NCBI GenBank assembly: GCA_900314375.1
Contig: OMVC01000191.1
Span: 1 to 17,102, forward strand
Length of the DNA: 17,102 nt
Source: an uncultured bacterium
Lineage (GTDB): Bacteria; Cyanobacteriota; Vampirovibrionia; Gastranaerophilales; Gastranaerophilaceae
Direction: 5' to 3'
The position numbers and the translations under genes were made by a program. The notes under the pieces are model-generated. The model had not been told where the DNA came from. It made no database searches and worked only from the letters and a program-made list of their open reading frames with translations. Shown here piece by piece: positions 1-8,705 of the stretch (position 1 is the first letter of the stretch; every line of letters begins with the position of its first letter).

Positions 1-181
<181 letters not shown>

Positions 182-204
182 TTATTTCTTTGTAAAATTT
201 AGGA

Positions 205-320
205 GTTGAATGGTTGAATAGTTGAATTGTTGAATGGTTATTTCGGCACTTCGTGCATTTTCATTATATTCGAAGGACTGAAACAAACCTTTCAACCTTT
301 CAACCCTTCAACTTTTCAAC
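205..320. repeat. Period-8 inverted repeat element, copy 1 (rpoB-rpoC spacer)
   Basis: The left arm (205-236) is four back-to-back octamers GTTGAATG, GTTGAATA, GTTGAATT, GTTGAATG, then GTT. The right arm (286-320) is AAC followed by CTTTCAAC, CTTTCAAC, CCTTCAAC, TTTTCAAC, the inverse of the left. The arms can pair as repeated 6-bp GTTGAA/TTCAAC helices separated by 2-nt mismatches. The 46-nt spacer contains a small GCAC-TTC-GTGC hairpin. The element ends 3 nt from the rpoB stop and lies 41 nt before the rpoC start. A second, clearly related copy lies at 16019-16129. It may be a non-autonomous mobile repeat or an RNA-level processing or attenuation element; function is unknown. Confidence 0.85.
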
Positions 321-323
321 CAA

Positions 324-3300
324 TTATAATTCTCCAAAAGTAGTCGGAGTTTCAAAGAAGTTGATATTTAACAACTCTGAATCCACATCTGACAACGTTC
401 TTTTTGGAGCAGCTTTTCTCAAGTCGTCCATATCTGTCATCAAATCTACTTCTGTTCCGTCTTTCTTAGCGACAGTAATATCCAAACCGATACTTTGTAA
501 TTCTCTTACAAGTACCTTGAATGATTCAGGAATACCAGGTCTTGGGATATTATCACCTTTAACGATTGCTTCATAAGCTCTGTTTCTTCCGTTAACATCA
601 TCTGATTTGATAGTTAACATTTCTTGCAGAGTATAAGCAGCACCGTATGCTTCTAATGCCCAAACTTCCATTTCACCGAATCTCTGACCGCCGAATTGAG
701 CTTTACCACCCAATGGTTGTTGAGTAACCAATGAATAAGGACCGGTACTTCTTGCGTGAATTTTATCATCTACCAAGTGAACTAATTTCAAGAAGTATGT
801 CAAACCGACTGCAACAGGTCTGTCAAACGGTTCACCCGTCCTTCCGTCGATAAGTGTAACTTTACCGTCTTCGCCTACCCAATCGGCACCTGACATTTTT
901 ATACCTTTCAAAAGTTCGCCTTTTGTTACGATTTCTGATTCGTTTTCACCGTACATTTCATCAAATGCAGGAGCCTCATAGTGTTCGCCTGTCAAGTATG
1001 CTGCCAAACCTAACAATAATTCATAAGTCTGACCAACGTTCATACGAGAAGGTACACCCAGAGGGTTCAAAACGATATCAACTGGTGTTCCGTCAGGCAA
1101 GAACGGCATATCTTCTTTCGGAAGTATTCTTGATACAATACCTTTGTTTCCGTGACGACCTGAAAGTTTATCACCGACAGAAACCTTACGACGTTGAGCA
1201 ATATATACTCTTATTACAGTATTTGCTCCAGGAGGTAATTCATCACCTTTTTCTCTGTCAAATACCTTAACGTCGAGTACTCTGCCGCCGCCGCCATGAG
1301 GAACTCTCAATGAATTATCTTTTACATCTCTTGCTTTTTCCGCGAAAATTGCTCTTAACAATTTTTCTTCAGGCGGATGTTCAGATTCCCCTTTCGGAGT
1401 AACCTTACCAACAAGAATATCATCAGGATAAACTCTTGCACCTATACGAACAATACCTCTTTCATCCAAATGACGAAGTGCATCTTCTGATACATTCGGA
1501 ATTTCACGGGTAATTTCTTCAGGTCCGAGTTTTGTCTGACGTGCTTCTATTTCTAATTTTTCAATATGCAATGAAGTGAAGATATCATCATGAACACAGC
1601 GTTCTGAAAGTAAAATCGCGTCTTCATAGTTATAGCCTTCCCAAGGCATATATGCTACCAAAATGTTTTTACCTAATGAAAGTTCACCGCCGCAAGTTGA
1701 AGCACCATCGGCAATTACATCACCTGCTTTAACTTTATCGCCTTCGTGAACAATAGGCCTTTGGTTAATACATGTATCCTGGTTACTTCTTACATATTTC
1801 ATTAATGTATATGTATGTGATTTGCCGTGTTGATCTTTTATAACAATTTCTTCACCGACAACTCTTTCAACCGTACCGTCAACATCTGCAACAATAACCA
1901 TTCCTGAGTCTTTTGCTACACGAGATTCTAACCCTGTACCGACTCTTGGTCTTTGAGTAATCAACAGAGGTACAGCTTGACGTTGCATGTTTGAACCCAT
2001 CAATGCACGGTTAGCATCATCGTGTTCAATGAACGGTATCATTGATGTTGCAACAGAGATAATCTGAATAGGACATACACCGACATAGTCAACTTTTGAA
2101 GCTTCTGTCATGATGAATTCAGAACGATATCTTACTGGAACAACATCTTCTACAAATTTTCTGTCTTTAGTTAATTTAACATCAGCAGGAGCGCAACGGA
2201 AGTTTTCGTCGGCATCAGCTGTCATATAAACAACTTCGTCGGTTACAACACCGTCTTTAACAACGAAGAACGGAGATTCAATAAATCCGTAATCGTTTAC
2301 TCTTGCGTGAGTAGCTAATGAACCGATTAACCCTGCGTTAGGTCCTTCAGGTGTTTCAATCGGACAGATACGTCCGTAGTGAGAAGGGTGAATATCACGA
2401 ACAGGGAATCCTGCTCTTTCTCTTTGCAAACCGCCAGGCCCTAAAGCTGAAATACGTCTTTTGTGAGTTAATTCAGCTAACGGGTTTGTTTGGTCCATAA
2501 ACTGTGATAATTGAGAACTTCCGAAGAATTCTTTTAATGAAGCAACTAAAGGTTTAGTGTTCAATAAGTTCAACGGAGTTAAGGTTTCAGAATCTTGCAA
2601 TGTCATTCTTTCTTTTACGATTCTTTCGATTCTTGAAAGACCGACTCTGAATTGGTTTTGCAACAATTCTCCGACTGAACGAATTCTTCTGTTACCCAAG
2701 TGGTCAATATCATCCAATGTTCCTTCATCATAAGTTAAATTGATTAAATATTCGATTGTTGAAACAATATCTTCAACCGTCAATGTTCTTTGGTTTGCAG
2801 GAACATTTAAGTTTAATTTTTTATTTAATTTGTAACGACCTACACGACCGATATCATATTTTTTAGCATCAAAGAATCTTGATTCCAAAATTTGACGTCC
2901 GCCTTGAGGAGATGCAGGATCTCCAGGTCTTAATTTTTTGTATAAATCAATTAAAGCATCATCTGTTGTTTCAGCTGTGTCTTTATCCAAAGTTTTTTTC
3001 AAGAAATCAAAGTGTGTGAATTTTGATTCCATTTCCGCAACAGTGATACCCATAGCTTTTAACAATGTTGTAGCCAAGATTTTTCTGTTCTTATCAATCT
3101 TAACGTGTATAACATCATTAGCATCAGTTTCAAATTTAACCCATGCCCCACGGTTAGGAATCATTGTAGCATTGTACAAACGTTTTCCGTTCGGAGAAAT
3201 GGTTTTGTCAAAATAAACCCCCGGAGAACGAACAATCTGAGAAACGATTACACGTTCCGCACCGTTTACAATAAATGTACCCTTATCAGTCATTGTCGGG

Positions 3301-3641
3301 ATATCACCGATGTAAACTTCTTGTTCCTTAATTTCACCGGAATCACGGTTTACAAGTCTTATCATAACGCGCAATTGTTTTGCATAAGTTGCGTCATGTA
3401 TTCTTGCTTCCTCTACTGTATACTTCGCATTGTCGAAAGTATAATTCGGTAAAAAGTGCAATTCTAATCTGCCTGTGTAGTCTTTAACAGGTGAAAAAGC
3501 CAATAATTCTTCTTTTAAACCTTCCGTTAAAAACCATTCAAATGATTTTTTTTGCACCTCAATAAGATCGGGTAAATCGTCCAAACGAGTATGAGGAATA
3601 CCCATCGGCGTTACTCTTTTCGCAAATTGTGTCTTAGACAT
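324..3641 (-). CDS. rpoB: DNA-directed RNA polymerase subunit beta
   Basis: This is a complete 1105-residue beta subunit, short for the family and close to cyanobacterial lengths. Conserved blocks include [19 protein letters not shown] near the N-terminus, the rifampicin region around residues 376-400 ([15 protein letters not shown], then [13 protein letters not shown]), [16 protein letters not shown] after it, [10 protein letters not shown], and near the C-terminus [21 protein letters not shown]383, H393 and S398 match E. coli D516, H526 and S531, so the target looks rifampicin-sensitive. The ATG at 3641 has a GAGGTGA ribosome binding site. rpoC follows after a repeat-filled spacer. The usual rplJ-rplL pair is absent upstream; instead there is a non-coding leader of several hundred bases with its own promoter. 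Confidence 0.99.
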   Translation of the reverse strand: MSKTQFAKRVTPMGIPHTRLDDLPDLIEVQKKSFEWFLTEGLKEELLAFSPVKDYTGRLELHFLPNYTFDNAKYTVEEARIHDATYAKQLRVMIRLVNRDSGEIKEQEVYIGDIPTMTDKGTFIVNGAERVIVSQIVRSPGVYFDKTISPNGKRLYNATMIPNRGAWVKFETDANDVIHVKIDKNRKILATTLLKAMGITVAEMESKFTHFDFLKKTLDKDTAETTDDALIDLYKKLRPGDPASPQGGRQILESRFFDAKKYDIGRVGRYKLNKKLNLNVPANQRTLTVEDIVSTIEYLINLTYDEGTLDDIDHLGNRRIRSVGELLQNQFRVGLSRIERIVKERMTLQDSETLTPLNLLNTKPLVASLKEFFGSSQLSQFMDQTNPLAELTHKRRISALGPGGLQRERAGFPVRDIHPSHYGRICPIETPEGPNAGLIGSLATHARVNDYGFIESPFFVVKDGVVTDEVVYMTADADENFRCAPADVKLTKDRKFVEDVVPVRYRSEFIMTEASKVDYVGVCPIQIISVATSMIPFIEHDDANRALMGSNMQRQAVPLLITQRPRVGTGLESRVAKDSGMVIVADVDGTVERVVGEEIVIKDQHGKSHTYTLMKYVRSNQDTCINQRPIVHEGDKVKAGDVIADGASTCGGELSLGKNILVAYMPWEGYNYEDAILLSERCVHDDIFTSLHIEKLEIEARQTKLGPEEITREIPNVSEDALRHLDERGIVRIGARVYPDDILVGKVTPKGESEHPPEEKLLRAIFAEKARDVKDNSLRVPHGGGGRVLDVKVFDREKGDELPPGANTVIRVYIAQRRKVSVGDKLSGRHGNKGIVSRILPKEDMPFLPDGTPVDIVLNPLGVPSRMNVGQTYELLLGLAAYLTGEHYEAPAFDEMYGENESEIVTKGELLKGIKMSGADWVGEDGKVTLIDGRTGEPFDRPVAVGLTYFLKLVHLVDDKIHARSTGPYSLVTQQPLGGKAQFGGQRFGEMEVWALEAYGAAYTLQEMLTIKSDDVNGRNRAYEAIVKGDNIPRPGIPESFKVLVRELQSIGLDITVAKKDGTEVDLMTDMDDLRKAAPKRTLSDVDSELLNINFFETPTTFGEL

Positions 3642-3720
3642 TAAATCACCTCATATATAAATGGTGTACTAACAAAAATTTTTCTAACTTATGGCTGTTG
3701 ACCCTCTATCCTCTAAAATT

Positions 3721-3741
3721 GAAAGTTGAAAATGGAAAATT
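3721..3741. repeat. Heptamer tandem repeat GAAARTK, three units
   Basis: GAAAGTT, GAAAATG and GAAAATT follow each other without gaps, preceded by AAAATT. The same word family recurs as four units at 11151-11178. It lies in the untranslated leader of rpoB. Confidence 0.6.
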
Positions 3742-3804
3742 AAAAAATTTTTCATGCTCTATTTTTACAATTTTATTGATAAATAATGCAATTTTCATGG
3801 GTTT

Positions 3805-3866
3805 GTAAAGCCGGTGAAACTCACTCATAATCAAACTTCCAATGATTTGGGCACAGTTAGCCTTAC
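3805..3866 (-). promoter_or_regulatory. Foldable element in the rpoB 5' leader
   Basis: On the transcribed minus strand GTAAGGCT (3866-3859) can pair with GGCTTTAC (3812-3805), eight pairs including two G-U. Inside are two smaller hairpins, CCAA-ATCA-TTGG and GTGA-GTT-TCAC. The element lies between the predicted rpoB promoter and the start codon, so it would be in the mRNA leader. It could be an autoregulatory or attenuation element. I compared it by memory with the L10 leader and cannot claim a match. Confidence 0.4.
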
Positions 3867-3887
3867 TTTACATTTGCATGTTCTCTT

Positions 3888-3915
3888 ATCATATAACATC
3901 AATATTCATAGTCAA
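3888..3915 (-). promoter_or_regulatory. Predicted sigma-70 promoter of rpoB
   Basis: On the minus strand TTGACT (3915-3910) and TATGAT (3893-3888) are separated by 16 nt, each one mismatch from consensus. The upstream DNA is very A+T-rich. The start of transcription would be near 3881, giving a leader of about 240 nt before the rpoB ATG. Confidence 0.6.
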
Positions 3916-4074
3916 TATTTCATGTTCATCATTAGAAAAATATTGTAAAATTTTGTAACAATTTTTACTGAAAAATTTTTACAATTATTGATACGGGCAA
4001 TATAGCAAAAAGTTTGACTACATAAGAATTACAAACACAACTCTATTTTTATATTCAGAGGTAAATATTTGTAT

Positions 4075-4434
4075 TTATTTTTCAATTTCCAACACTTTAT
4101 ATTTATCCATTAATTTATTTTTGTCATGCCTTATCGCAATCATGGATGTAACAAGACCGGCTATTGCACCGGAGGACATGCCTGTAGCTATACGCATAAA
4201 TTTTTGATTATGTTTTTTTAACGCAATCCCAAGCCCCATCATACTTCCAACCAATGTGGAGAATAATGATTTTGTTGATGATGTCTCTAATTTTTTATTA
4301 TATTTTTTTACAAATTCGTCTGCCGAATTTTTATCTATTATATAACTCGGCATATCAATCGGACTACCGGAAGTTTTGACATAATCCAAACGTACACTGT
4401 TGTTATCTAAAGCTTGACCTATCTTCAATTTCAT
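4075..4434 (-). CDS. Small two-helix membrane protein of unknown function
   Basis: I do not recognise a family in this 119-residue protein. The first 55 residues are hydrophilic and lysine-rich. Two glycine- and serine-rich hydrophobic stretches follow, about residues 56-72 (FSTLVGSMMGLGIA) and 81-101 (IATGMSSGAIAGLVTSMIAI), with a basic stretch between them and a charged tail. The second could be a glycine-zipper-like helix. The start has an AGGA about 13 nt upstream, which is weak. It lies 42 nt after murJ on the same strand with no terminator seen between, so it is probably the last gene of the murJ operon. Base composition matches its neighbours. Confidence 0.7.
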   Translation of the reverse strand: MKLKIGQALDNNSVRLDYVKTSGSPIDMPSYIIDKNSADEFVKKYNKKLETSSTKSLFSTLVGSMMGLGIALKKHNQKFMRIATGMSSGAIAGLVTSMIAIRHDKNKLMDKYKVLEIEK

Positions 4435-4476
4435 ATTGTTAATTTAATCCTGAGAGTAAAAAATTTTTACCCCCTA

Positions 4477-6072
4477 CTATCTATTAATTTTCGACTTTAA
4501 TCTATTAAACAATTCTCCTGCATAATCCATTTTCATAATCAAATTCAAAGGAATATAAATTATTAAACAGATAAATGCGACTAACATTATTTTTAATAAT
4601 TCAAACGGTATTTTTGATAAATGAACAAGTTTGTCATACTGTTGCGCTGTAATAAAACATATTATACCTGCTGCAATCCCTGCAATTATCATTTTAAACA
4701 GGTTTATAAACAGTTCTCTGTAATTCATTCTCATTTTCTTTACGATTAATATTCCCAAAACACAAGCATTAAACAGAGTAACAAGCGAAGTTGACAACGT
4801 AATTCCGCCTATGCCAAATCCCATTTTTGATATTAAAATCCAGTTTAAAAATACTTTCAAAACAATCGATGAAAATGCAACCGTAAACGGCGTTGCAGAA
4901 TCATTGAACGAATAATAAACTCTTGTAATAGAATCCCTAAATACATAAGGTATTATTGAAACAGATAAGAACCATAGTGCTTCTGCGACCATAAATGTTG
5001 CAGTCGAATCAAACTCTCCGCGTTCAAAAACCAAACTGACGGCATCCGTTCCGACAGTTAAAATACCTATTATAATCGGAATTGCACCAAAAAATAATAC
5101 TCCGACCCCTTTATTAAAATAATTTCTTATTCCGTCAAAATCTTTATCACCAACAAGGCGCGCAAATATAGGAAATAACGGGACTAAAAATGCCGTAACC
5201 AAAATCCCGACAGGAAATTGAAAAATTCTGTTTGCATAGCCGATTGCAGTCCACGCTCCTTCCGATATTGAAGATGTAAAAAACATATCCACATATATGT
5301 GCACCTGCCCGACCGTTGAACTCAATATTGCAGGAAATAACAATTCGCCTATTTCTTTGAAATGAGGGTTGTTTGTAAAAGCAAAGTTTGGTTTTAACCT
5401 GTATCCGAGCTTTCTTATATTCGGATATTGGATTATCAATTGTAATATTGCACCTATTGTGGTTGCCCAAGCTAAAGCCAAGCCTTTTGAATCATTAGGT
5501 GCGGCAATTACTATCCCTATTATTGCCAAACTCATTATAATAGGCGACAAATTCGGAAGCATAAATTGCTTATATATAACAAGTATTCCGTAATAAATTC
5601 CGACAATTCCGCCAATGACAAGCAAAGGTGTCATAATTTGCAAATGTGTCGCGGCAAGATTAATCATTTCTGATGAACCGCCCGAAATAATTATCCCCAT
5701 TATTTGACGGGGGAAAATAAACATTATAACGGATAACAGTAAGAAAAATATTATTGTCGCCGTCATAAATGTTGAATATAATTTATTAACGGTTTCTGAC
5801 GGTTTTTCTTTTAGTGAAGGTATAAGTTTAGAAAAAATAGCAACCGTTGCGCTATGGAAAGGACCACCGACACCGCCTAACAGTATTAAAGATAATGCGG
5901 GAATTTGATATGCATAGTAATATGCATCAGAAACCATGGACGCACCGTAATAATTCGCTATAACAATATCGCGCACAAACCCTATAAGTTTACTTACTAT
6001 AGTAACTACCATTATTAACCAAGCTGCCTTTAATACACTTGTTGTTTTTTCTTCTTTAATTTGAGTAGTCAT
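4477..6072 (-). CDS. murJ: Lipid II flippase MurJ (MviN family)
   Basis: This 531-residue, very hydrophobic protein has the MurJ/MviN pattern of about 14 membrane helices. It moves the peptidoglycan precursor lipid II across the inner membrane. The N-terminus carries the family signature SKLIGFVRD and, after helix 1, SDAYYYAYQIP; K28, R34 and D49 align with E. coli MurJ R18, R24 and D39, which line the transport cavity. The segment LGGVGGPFHSA replaces the RR-containing loop of E. coli and resembles cyanobacterial MurJ as I recall it. The ATG overlaps the end of the SpoIID gene by 17 nt, so translation is probably coupled; the ribosome binding site (GGGAAA) is weak. Length is normal. Confidence 0.93.
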   Translation of the reverse strand: MTTQIKEEKTTSVLKAAWLIMVVTIVSKLIGFVRDIVIANYYGASMVSDAYYYAYQIPALSLILLGGVGGPFHSATVAIFSKLIPSLKEKPSETVNKLYSTFMTATIIFFLLLSVIMFIFPRQIMGIIISGGSSEMINLAATHLQIMTPLLVIGGIVGIYYGILVIYKQFMLPNLSPIIMSLAIIGIVIAAPNDSKGLALAWATTIGAILQLIIQYPNIRKLGYRLKPNFAFTNNPHFKEIGELLFPAILSSTVGQVHIYVDMFFTSSISEGAWTAIGYANRIFQFPVGILVTAFLVPLFPIFARLVGDKDFDGIRNYFNKGVGVLFFGAIPIIIGILTVGTDAVSLVFERGEFDSTATFMVAEALWFLSVSIIPYVFRDSITRVYYSFNDSATPFTVAFSSIVLKVFLNWILISKMGFGIGGITLSTSLVTLFNACVLGILIVKKMRMNYRELFINLFKMIIAGIAAGIICFITAQQYDKLVHLSKIPFELLKIMLVAFICLIIYIPLNLIMKMDYAGELFNRLKSKINR

Positions 6073-7771
6073 ACTTTCCCGTCAATTCAACATACATTCT
6101 GAGCCCTTTATTACTGCCCGAACTCAATGGGTAATAAAATGTTATCGTATTTATACCTTTTTGTAAATATTTTGATATATCAATCGTATTTATCCGTTGA
6201 GAGGTATCGAGTTCAATTTTTTCATCAACATTATTAATACATGCATCAATATATCTAACTTTGTATTTATTATCTACAATTAACTTTCCTTCGCCGTTTT
6301 TAGCAAAAAATGTTTGAGTAACCTTATTTTGAGCGCTGTTTGAAGATATGATAAACGGTTCGGTTGTTAAAGAAATTCCGCTGTAATAGTGTTGTAAAAT
6401 CTTTTCATAAGGCAAATGCAGACTTGTTGCCATATATCCTGCTCCGAATTGACTCATACCGACACCATGTCCGTAACCACCGCCGTAGGCTTTGACACTT
6501 TTTAAATTTCCTTCGTCATCAAATTTTTGTTTAAATACAACATTCGCGCTCGGCAAAGCTTTTCCTTTATTAGTAAATAATCTTCTTATAACAAGCTCTT
6601 TTTCGACTGTATAATTCCCGTTATCGGTTTCTATTTGTAACCTCATTATTTTTCCTGATAATCCGCGCTCTAATACTTCTAAACGCAAAATTTTTCCGAT
6701 AGTTTCACCTTTTTGAACGACAGGATGAACAAACCCTGCAGCGCTTTGCGCAACTATATTATTTTGAATTTCCGATTGAAGTTCTTCTTGAGTCCATTCG
6801 CGCTCCCAACGGTAATATGAAGAATTTACATCAAAAGATTTCGGCTTTGTTGTATAAAATTTTTCCGCTTCTTCTTCGGTATTAAGAGGGGTGAAATTGT
6901 CATTATCAGGTACCGCTTTTAAATACGGTTTTGAATCAGCCGGAAAAACTTTTGTTTTTGGGTCAGAGAAAGCATTCTCATAGCTTTCAGTGTATCCGCC
7001 GGCGGTTGAAGAATACAGAGCCAATATCAAATCCCAATTGTATGTTGCAACGATTCCCATGGTTTCATCTACTGCTTGATTTGATAAATCTTTTTCGGTA
7101 TTTGCGCCGTAATATACCTGACTGGCGACAGAATCCACTACATCATAATTAGGATTTGCTTTTACTCTTGGAGATAAAACATAATTTCTGGCGGCGACAG
7201 CTTGAGCTTTTAGAGCTTCCAAGCCGAAATGTACCGGCATTTCGTTTGGGACAACTCCTTTTAAATAATCTTCCACATTCAAACTGTTTACTACATAAAA
7301 TTTACCTTCGCCCGCACAAATCAATTCCAATTGTCCGCGATAAACGGCATCTTTACCGCCGCGTTTTAAATCTTTTATTCCTAAAAAACCAAAGTCGGTT
7401 TTAAAGATAATTGGGCCTGAGACTTTGTTTATAACGTTTCCGTCAATATCAGTCAGTACAAAAATCTTTCCTACCATTGAAATATTCACTTGATTATTTG
7501 AATCTAAGGTAGTCATATATGTATTTTTATTATAGATTTCAAATTCGCCTGTGCCGTATATTGAAGCACTTTCTCTTACATAAGAAGAGAAATTTTGGTT
7601 ACCGATACCGACACGAACAAGCTTGGAATTTGCATTGTATGACGAGTTCATGGCATTGCGCGCAATCTGTAAAGTTGTCTGAGGAATATTAGCGTAATAT
7701 GCACCAAAAACGGGAATCATTATTCCCAAAAGCAAAACGCTTAAAAATAAAATTAACCCCGCCTTTTTCAT
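6056..7771 (-). CDS. SpoIID/LytB-domain peptidoglycan lytic enzyme, exported
   Basis: Read from the ATG at 7771 this is a 571-residue protein with a membrane anchor or signal segment (MKKAGLILFLSVLLLGIMIP). The SpoIID/LytB core has VVPNEMPVHF with the conserved glutamate at 177, then ALKAQAVAARNYVLS, ALYSSTAGGYTE, and YGHGVGMSQFGAGYM around 433-447. SpoIID-type enzymes cleave glycan strands stripped of stem peptides. A beta-rich C-terminal tail follows. An in-frame extension to 7849 would overlap the VWA gene by 71 nt and has no ribosome binding site; starting at 7771 places the signal sequence first, 7 nt after the VWA stop, with AAGGA at 7789-7785 (spacing a little long). No other sporulation gene is visible, so a role in vegetative wall remodelling or division is likely. 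Confidence 0.88.
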   Translation of the reverse strand: MKKAGLILFLSVLLLGIMIPVFGAYYANIPQTTLQIARNAMNSSYNANSKLVRVGIGNQNFSSYVRESASIYGTGEFEIYNKNTYMTTLDSNNQVNISMVGKIFVLTDIDGNVINKVSGPIIFKTDFGFLGIKDLKRGGKDAVYRGQLELICAGEGKFYVVNSLNVEDYLKGVVPNEMPVHFGLEALKAQAVAARNYVLSPRVKANPNYDVVDSVASQVYYGANTEKDLSNQAVDETMGIVATYNWDLILALYSSTAGGYTESYENAFSDPKTKVFPADSKPYLKAVPDNDNFTPLNTEEEAEKFYTTKPKSFDVNSSYYRWEREWTQEELQSEIQNNIVAQSAAGFVHPVVQKGETIGKILRLEVLERGLSGKIMRLQIETDNGNYTVEKELVIRRLFTNKGKALPSANVVFKQKFDDEGNLKSVKAYGGGYGHGVGMSQFGAGYMATSLHLPYEKILQHYYSGISLTTEPFIISSNSAQNKVTQTFFAKNGEGKLIVDNKYKVRYIDACINNVDEKIELDTSQRINTIDISKYLQKGINTITFYYPLSSGSNKGLRMYVELTGKYDYSN

Positions 7772-7778
7772 ATTTTTA

Positions 7779-8705
7779 TTATTGTCCTTCATTAAAATCA
7801 ATAAATTCATAGTTTTGTTCCGACGGTTTTTGAGTTGAACCTGCTGCAATCGGATTTGGCTGTGATTGAATTGATTTATTTATAACGGTAGAAAAATCTG
7901 ATAAATTATTTATGTTATAAAAATGTCCGCCCGTTGTTGTTGCTAAACAGGTGAGCGCCTTTGAATATGATGAAACTAAAACAACATCAATATGTACATC
8001 ACTTCTTTTTTGCATTAATCTTTTTGCAAATTCACAAGGATTACCTCCGCAGTTTTCTCCTCCGTCCGTTATTAAAACGATTTTCTTCGGCGTAACTGTG
8101 TCAAAATTGGCAAAATCCTGATATACCGTCCTGTCGAGCGCATAAACCATCGGAGTTGCTCCGCCGATATCGACGGAATTCATACCCGTCAGAAGTAACG
8201 ATGCATTTGCCTGATTGATTGGTGCTACTTGCTGGGTTGCACTGCATGCTCCTGAAATTGAACCGACAGGTCCTTTTTGAGTTACGACGGTAACCTTGTT
8301 GCCCTTTTTTACCATACGTTTAACTTCTTGCACAACACTGCCTGAAGGATTATTGCCGTAATTATCATGACCAAAAACTCTAAATCCCAATTGAGTAGAT
8401 GGTGAAATTTGGCTGACAATAGAAGTCATACTTCTTTTTGCTACCCCTATCCAATTTGCCATTGAACCCGAATAATCCATAACAATCTCTATTATTCCGA
8501 CAGGTTCGGCATTAACCATATTTGATGCAACATAACTTTGTGCATTATAATTATTATAATAATTTTGGTTTACAGTATTGGCAGGTGAGGAGATTGCTTT
8601 GCCGGATGATTTTACAACTCCTGATGTGTTAACTTTATATGTAGCTGCAATTGCAGCGGTTGTACCAATCAATATTGCCAGTAAAAATATTACTCTTTTT
8701 TTCAT
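7779..8705 (-). CDS. Secreted von Willebrand factor type A domain protein
   Basis: This 308-residue protein starts with a clear signal peptide (KKRVIFLLAILIGTTAAIAA), then an Asn/Tyr/Ser-rich linker to about residue 66. The VWA domain follows (about 68-280). The metal-ion site DxSxS is intact as D77-Y-S79-G-S81, the conserved Thr is in GGATPM, and the Asp is in LITDGGEN. Two cysteines in ENCGGNPCE may form a disulfide. VWA domains bind partner proteins through a divalent metal, so this is probably a periplasmic or surface adhesion or scaffold protein; its partner is unknown. The start overlaps the preceding WYL gene as ATGA and has a strong AGGAG at 8715-8711. It sits directly before the SpoIID gene. 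Confidence 0.88.
   Translation of the reverse strand: MKKRVIFLLAILIGTTAAIAATYKVNTSGVVKSSGKAISSPANTVNQNYYNNYNAQSYVASNMVNAEPVGIIEIVMDYSGSMANWIGVAKRSMTSIVSQISPSTQLGFRVFGHDNYGNNPSGSVVQEVKRMVKKGNKVTVVTQKGPVGSISGACSATQQVAPINQANASLLLTGMNSVDIGGATPMVYALDRTVYQDFANFDTVTPKKIVLITDGGENCGGNPCEFAKRLMQKRSDVHIDVVLVSSYSKALTCLATTTGGHFYNINNLSDFSTVINKSIQSQPNPIAAGSTQKPSEQNYEFIDFNEGQ

Larger units (their letters stand above)
3642..4074. other. Non-coding region upstream of rpoB (433 bp)
   Basis: This gene-free stretch separates rpoB from the small membrane-protein gene upstream on the same strand. Reading toward rpoB it holds an A+T-only block with an inverted repeat (3942-3985), a sigma-70-like promoter (3915-3888), a foldable leader element (3866-3805) and three heptamers of a dispersed word repeat (3721-3741). 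AAAAATTTTT tracts occur at about 3675 and 3971, with a near match around 3745. I see no credible small ORF and no clear terminator for the upstream operon. Confidence 0.7.

Noticed and set aside
205..320. CRISPR-like array or intrinsic terminator between rpoB and rpoC
   Set aside because: Units are only 8 bp with no spacers, and the arms are inverted rather than direct. There is no G+C-rich stem or T-run.
923..1270. Plus-strand frames inside rpoB (also 253-576, 2938-3216 and 3105-3452)
   Set aside because: They lie opposite highly conserved beta-subunit sequence and show no family motif.
3805..3866. Ribosomal L10 leader upstream of rpoB
   Set aside because: The gene downstream is rpoB without rplJ-rplL, and I could not match the known L10 leader consensus, so it is only called a foldable element.
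4455..4470. Terminator between murJ and the small membrane protein (GTAAAAAATTTTTAC)
   Set aside because: The palindrome is made only of A and T beyond its first and last base pair, so a stable terminator hairpin is unlikely.
7772..7849. N-terminal extension of the SpoIID protein to 7849
   Set aside because: It would overlap the VWA gene by 71 nt, put a hydrophilic stretch before the signal sequence, and lacks a ribosome binding site.
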